This document shows, one piece after another, positions 5,061 to 5,381 of a stretch of 5,381 nt of DNA. Source of the stretch: an uncultured Lachnospiraceae bacterium (GTDB lineage Bacteria; Bacillota_A; Clostridia; Lachnospirales; Lachnospiraceae); the NCBI GenBank assembly GCA_902795715.1, contig CADBME010000242.1, forward strand, positions 1-5,381. The letters are read 5' to 3'. The notes under the pieces were generated by a model that was not told the origin of the DNA, did no database searches, and worked only from the letters and a program-made list of their open reading frames with translations. Numbering within the stretch: the stretch's first letter is position 1; every line of letters starts with the position of its first letter. A program made the position numbers and the translations under genes.

Positions 5061-5381
5061 ATGACATATCATCAAAGAATTCTGTTTCATGCAGATGATT
5101 ACGGAATAAATACCACACAATCAAAAAGGATCCTTGCCTGCCGGGCCAGGGGATGTTTAAACAGTGTTAGTCTTATGGTCACGAGCTCTGAGGCTTCACA
5201 GTGTGCTGCTATGCTGCCGGAGGATATTAACTGTCGTCTGCATCTGAACTTTAGAGAAGGACCATGTCTGAGCAGAGCCTCCCAGATCCCTATGCTGGTA
5301 GATCGGGCAGGCTTTTTTCGTCGTTCTTTCGGAGAATTATTTCTTCTTTCCTGCTTTAGAGGCAGGTTTTTGAAAAGACAA
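5061..5381 (+). CDS. YdjC/ChbG/HpnK-family deacetylase, N-terminal part (runs off window)
   Basis: The frame is open from ATG 5061 to the last base (107 codons) with no stop. The N-terminus RILFHADDYGINTTQ carries the HADDYG metal-binding motif (D12, D13) typical of YdjC-like metal-dependent deacetylases. GCLNSVSLMVTSSEA (31-45) is the conserved 'G-x-x-x-S-x-S-L-M' strand and loop. RLHLNFREGP (59-68) matches the family's 'H-L-N-L-T-E-G' segment, with H61 the expected second metal ligand. Family members remove acetyl groups from chitooligosaccharides (ChbG) or glycolipids (HpnK). The Shine-Dalgarno is poor: AAAGG (5040-5044) is 16 bases from ATG, and an in-frame stop at 5028-5030 rules out a much earlier start. 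It lies 54 bases after the second MATE gene with no terminator between, so it is probably in the same operon. The C-terminal half and the third metal ligand are not visible. Confidence 0.82.
   Translation, partial: MTYHQRILFHADDYGINTTQSKRILACRARGCLNSVSLMVTSSEASQCAAMLPEDINCRLHLNFREGPCLSRASQIPMLVDRAGFFRRSFGELFLLSCFRGRFLKRQ

Noticed and set aside
4488..5120. 210-codon minus-strand frame across the end of the second MATE gene and the deacetylase start
   Set aside because: It lies antisense to two well-supported genes, has low-complexity, Asn/His/Cys-rich composition and shows no motif.

Overview
The window looks like chromosomal DNA of a Gram-positive gut anaerobe of the Clostridia, most likely Lachnospiraceae. 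The evidence is moderate GC, AGGAG-type ribosome sites, a PepSY protein tail of the sort common in that family, a Cof-type HAD phosphatase, and a minus-strand relic of a Lys-rich surface-protein domain that I associate with Lachnospiraceae. Family assignments rest on motifs read by eye; no search was run.

Layout. Bases 2-136 are the C-terminal end of a PepSY-domain protein. Bases 137-673 hold no convincing gene but much structure: an 18-bp hairpin that probably ends the PepSY transcript, a roughly 160-bp imperfect palindrome, a second GC-rich hairpin without a T-run, and a perfect 16-bp tandem duplication just before a ribosome site. Bases 674-1459 encode a complete HAD-IIB (Cof-like) hydrolase with all four catalytic motifs, followed by a probable intrinsic terminator that overlaps its stop codon. 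Bases 1484-1826, read on the minus strand, are the eroded remnant of a surface-protein repeat domain.

A plus-strand operon starts near 1909. The first gene encodes a 12-helix MATE/MOP-type transporter with an extra soluble C-terminal domain of about 125 residues. That domain follows the layout of a GHKL ATPase of the SpoIIAB/RsbW (HATPase_c_2) kind, but it has lost the N-box Asn and the G2 glycines. The second gene, 3630-5006, starts inside the stop codon of the first (TAATG) and encodes a second, standard-length MATE-type transporter without the domain. After 54 bases a third gene begins at 5061 and runs off the window; its HADDYG and HLN motifs mark it as a YdjC/ChbG/HpnK-type polysaccharide or glycolipid deacetylase.

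How they may work together. Two co-translated MOP-superfamily transporters next to a YdjC-type deacetylase fit export or flipping of a small glycoconjugate, or export of a toxic or secondary compound. Substrate and direction are not visible in the sequence. The most novel element is the transporter fused to a degenerate GHKL-like domain, which may be a nucleotide-independent regulatory or docking module. The HAD gene is probably a separate transcription unit.
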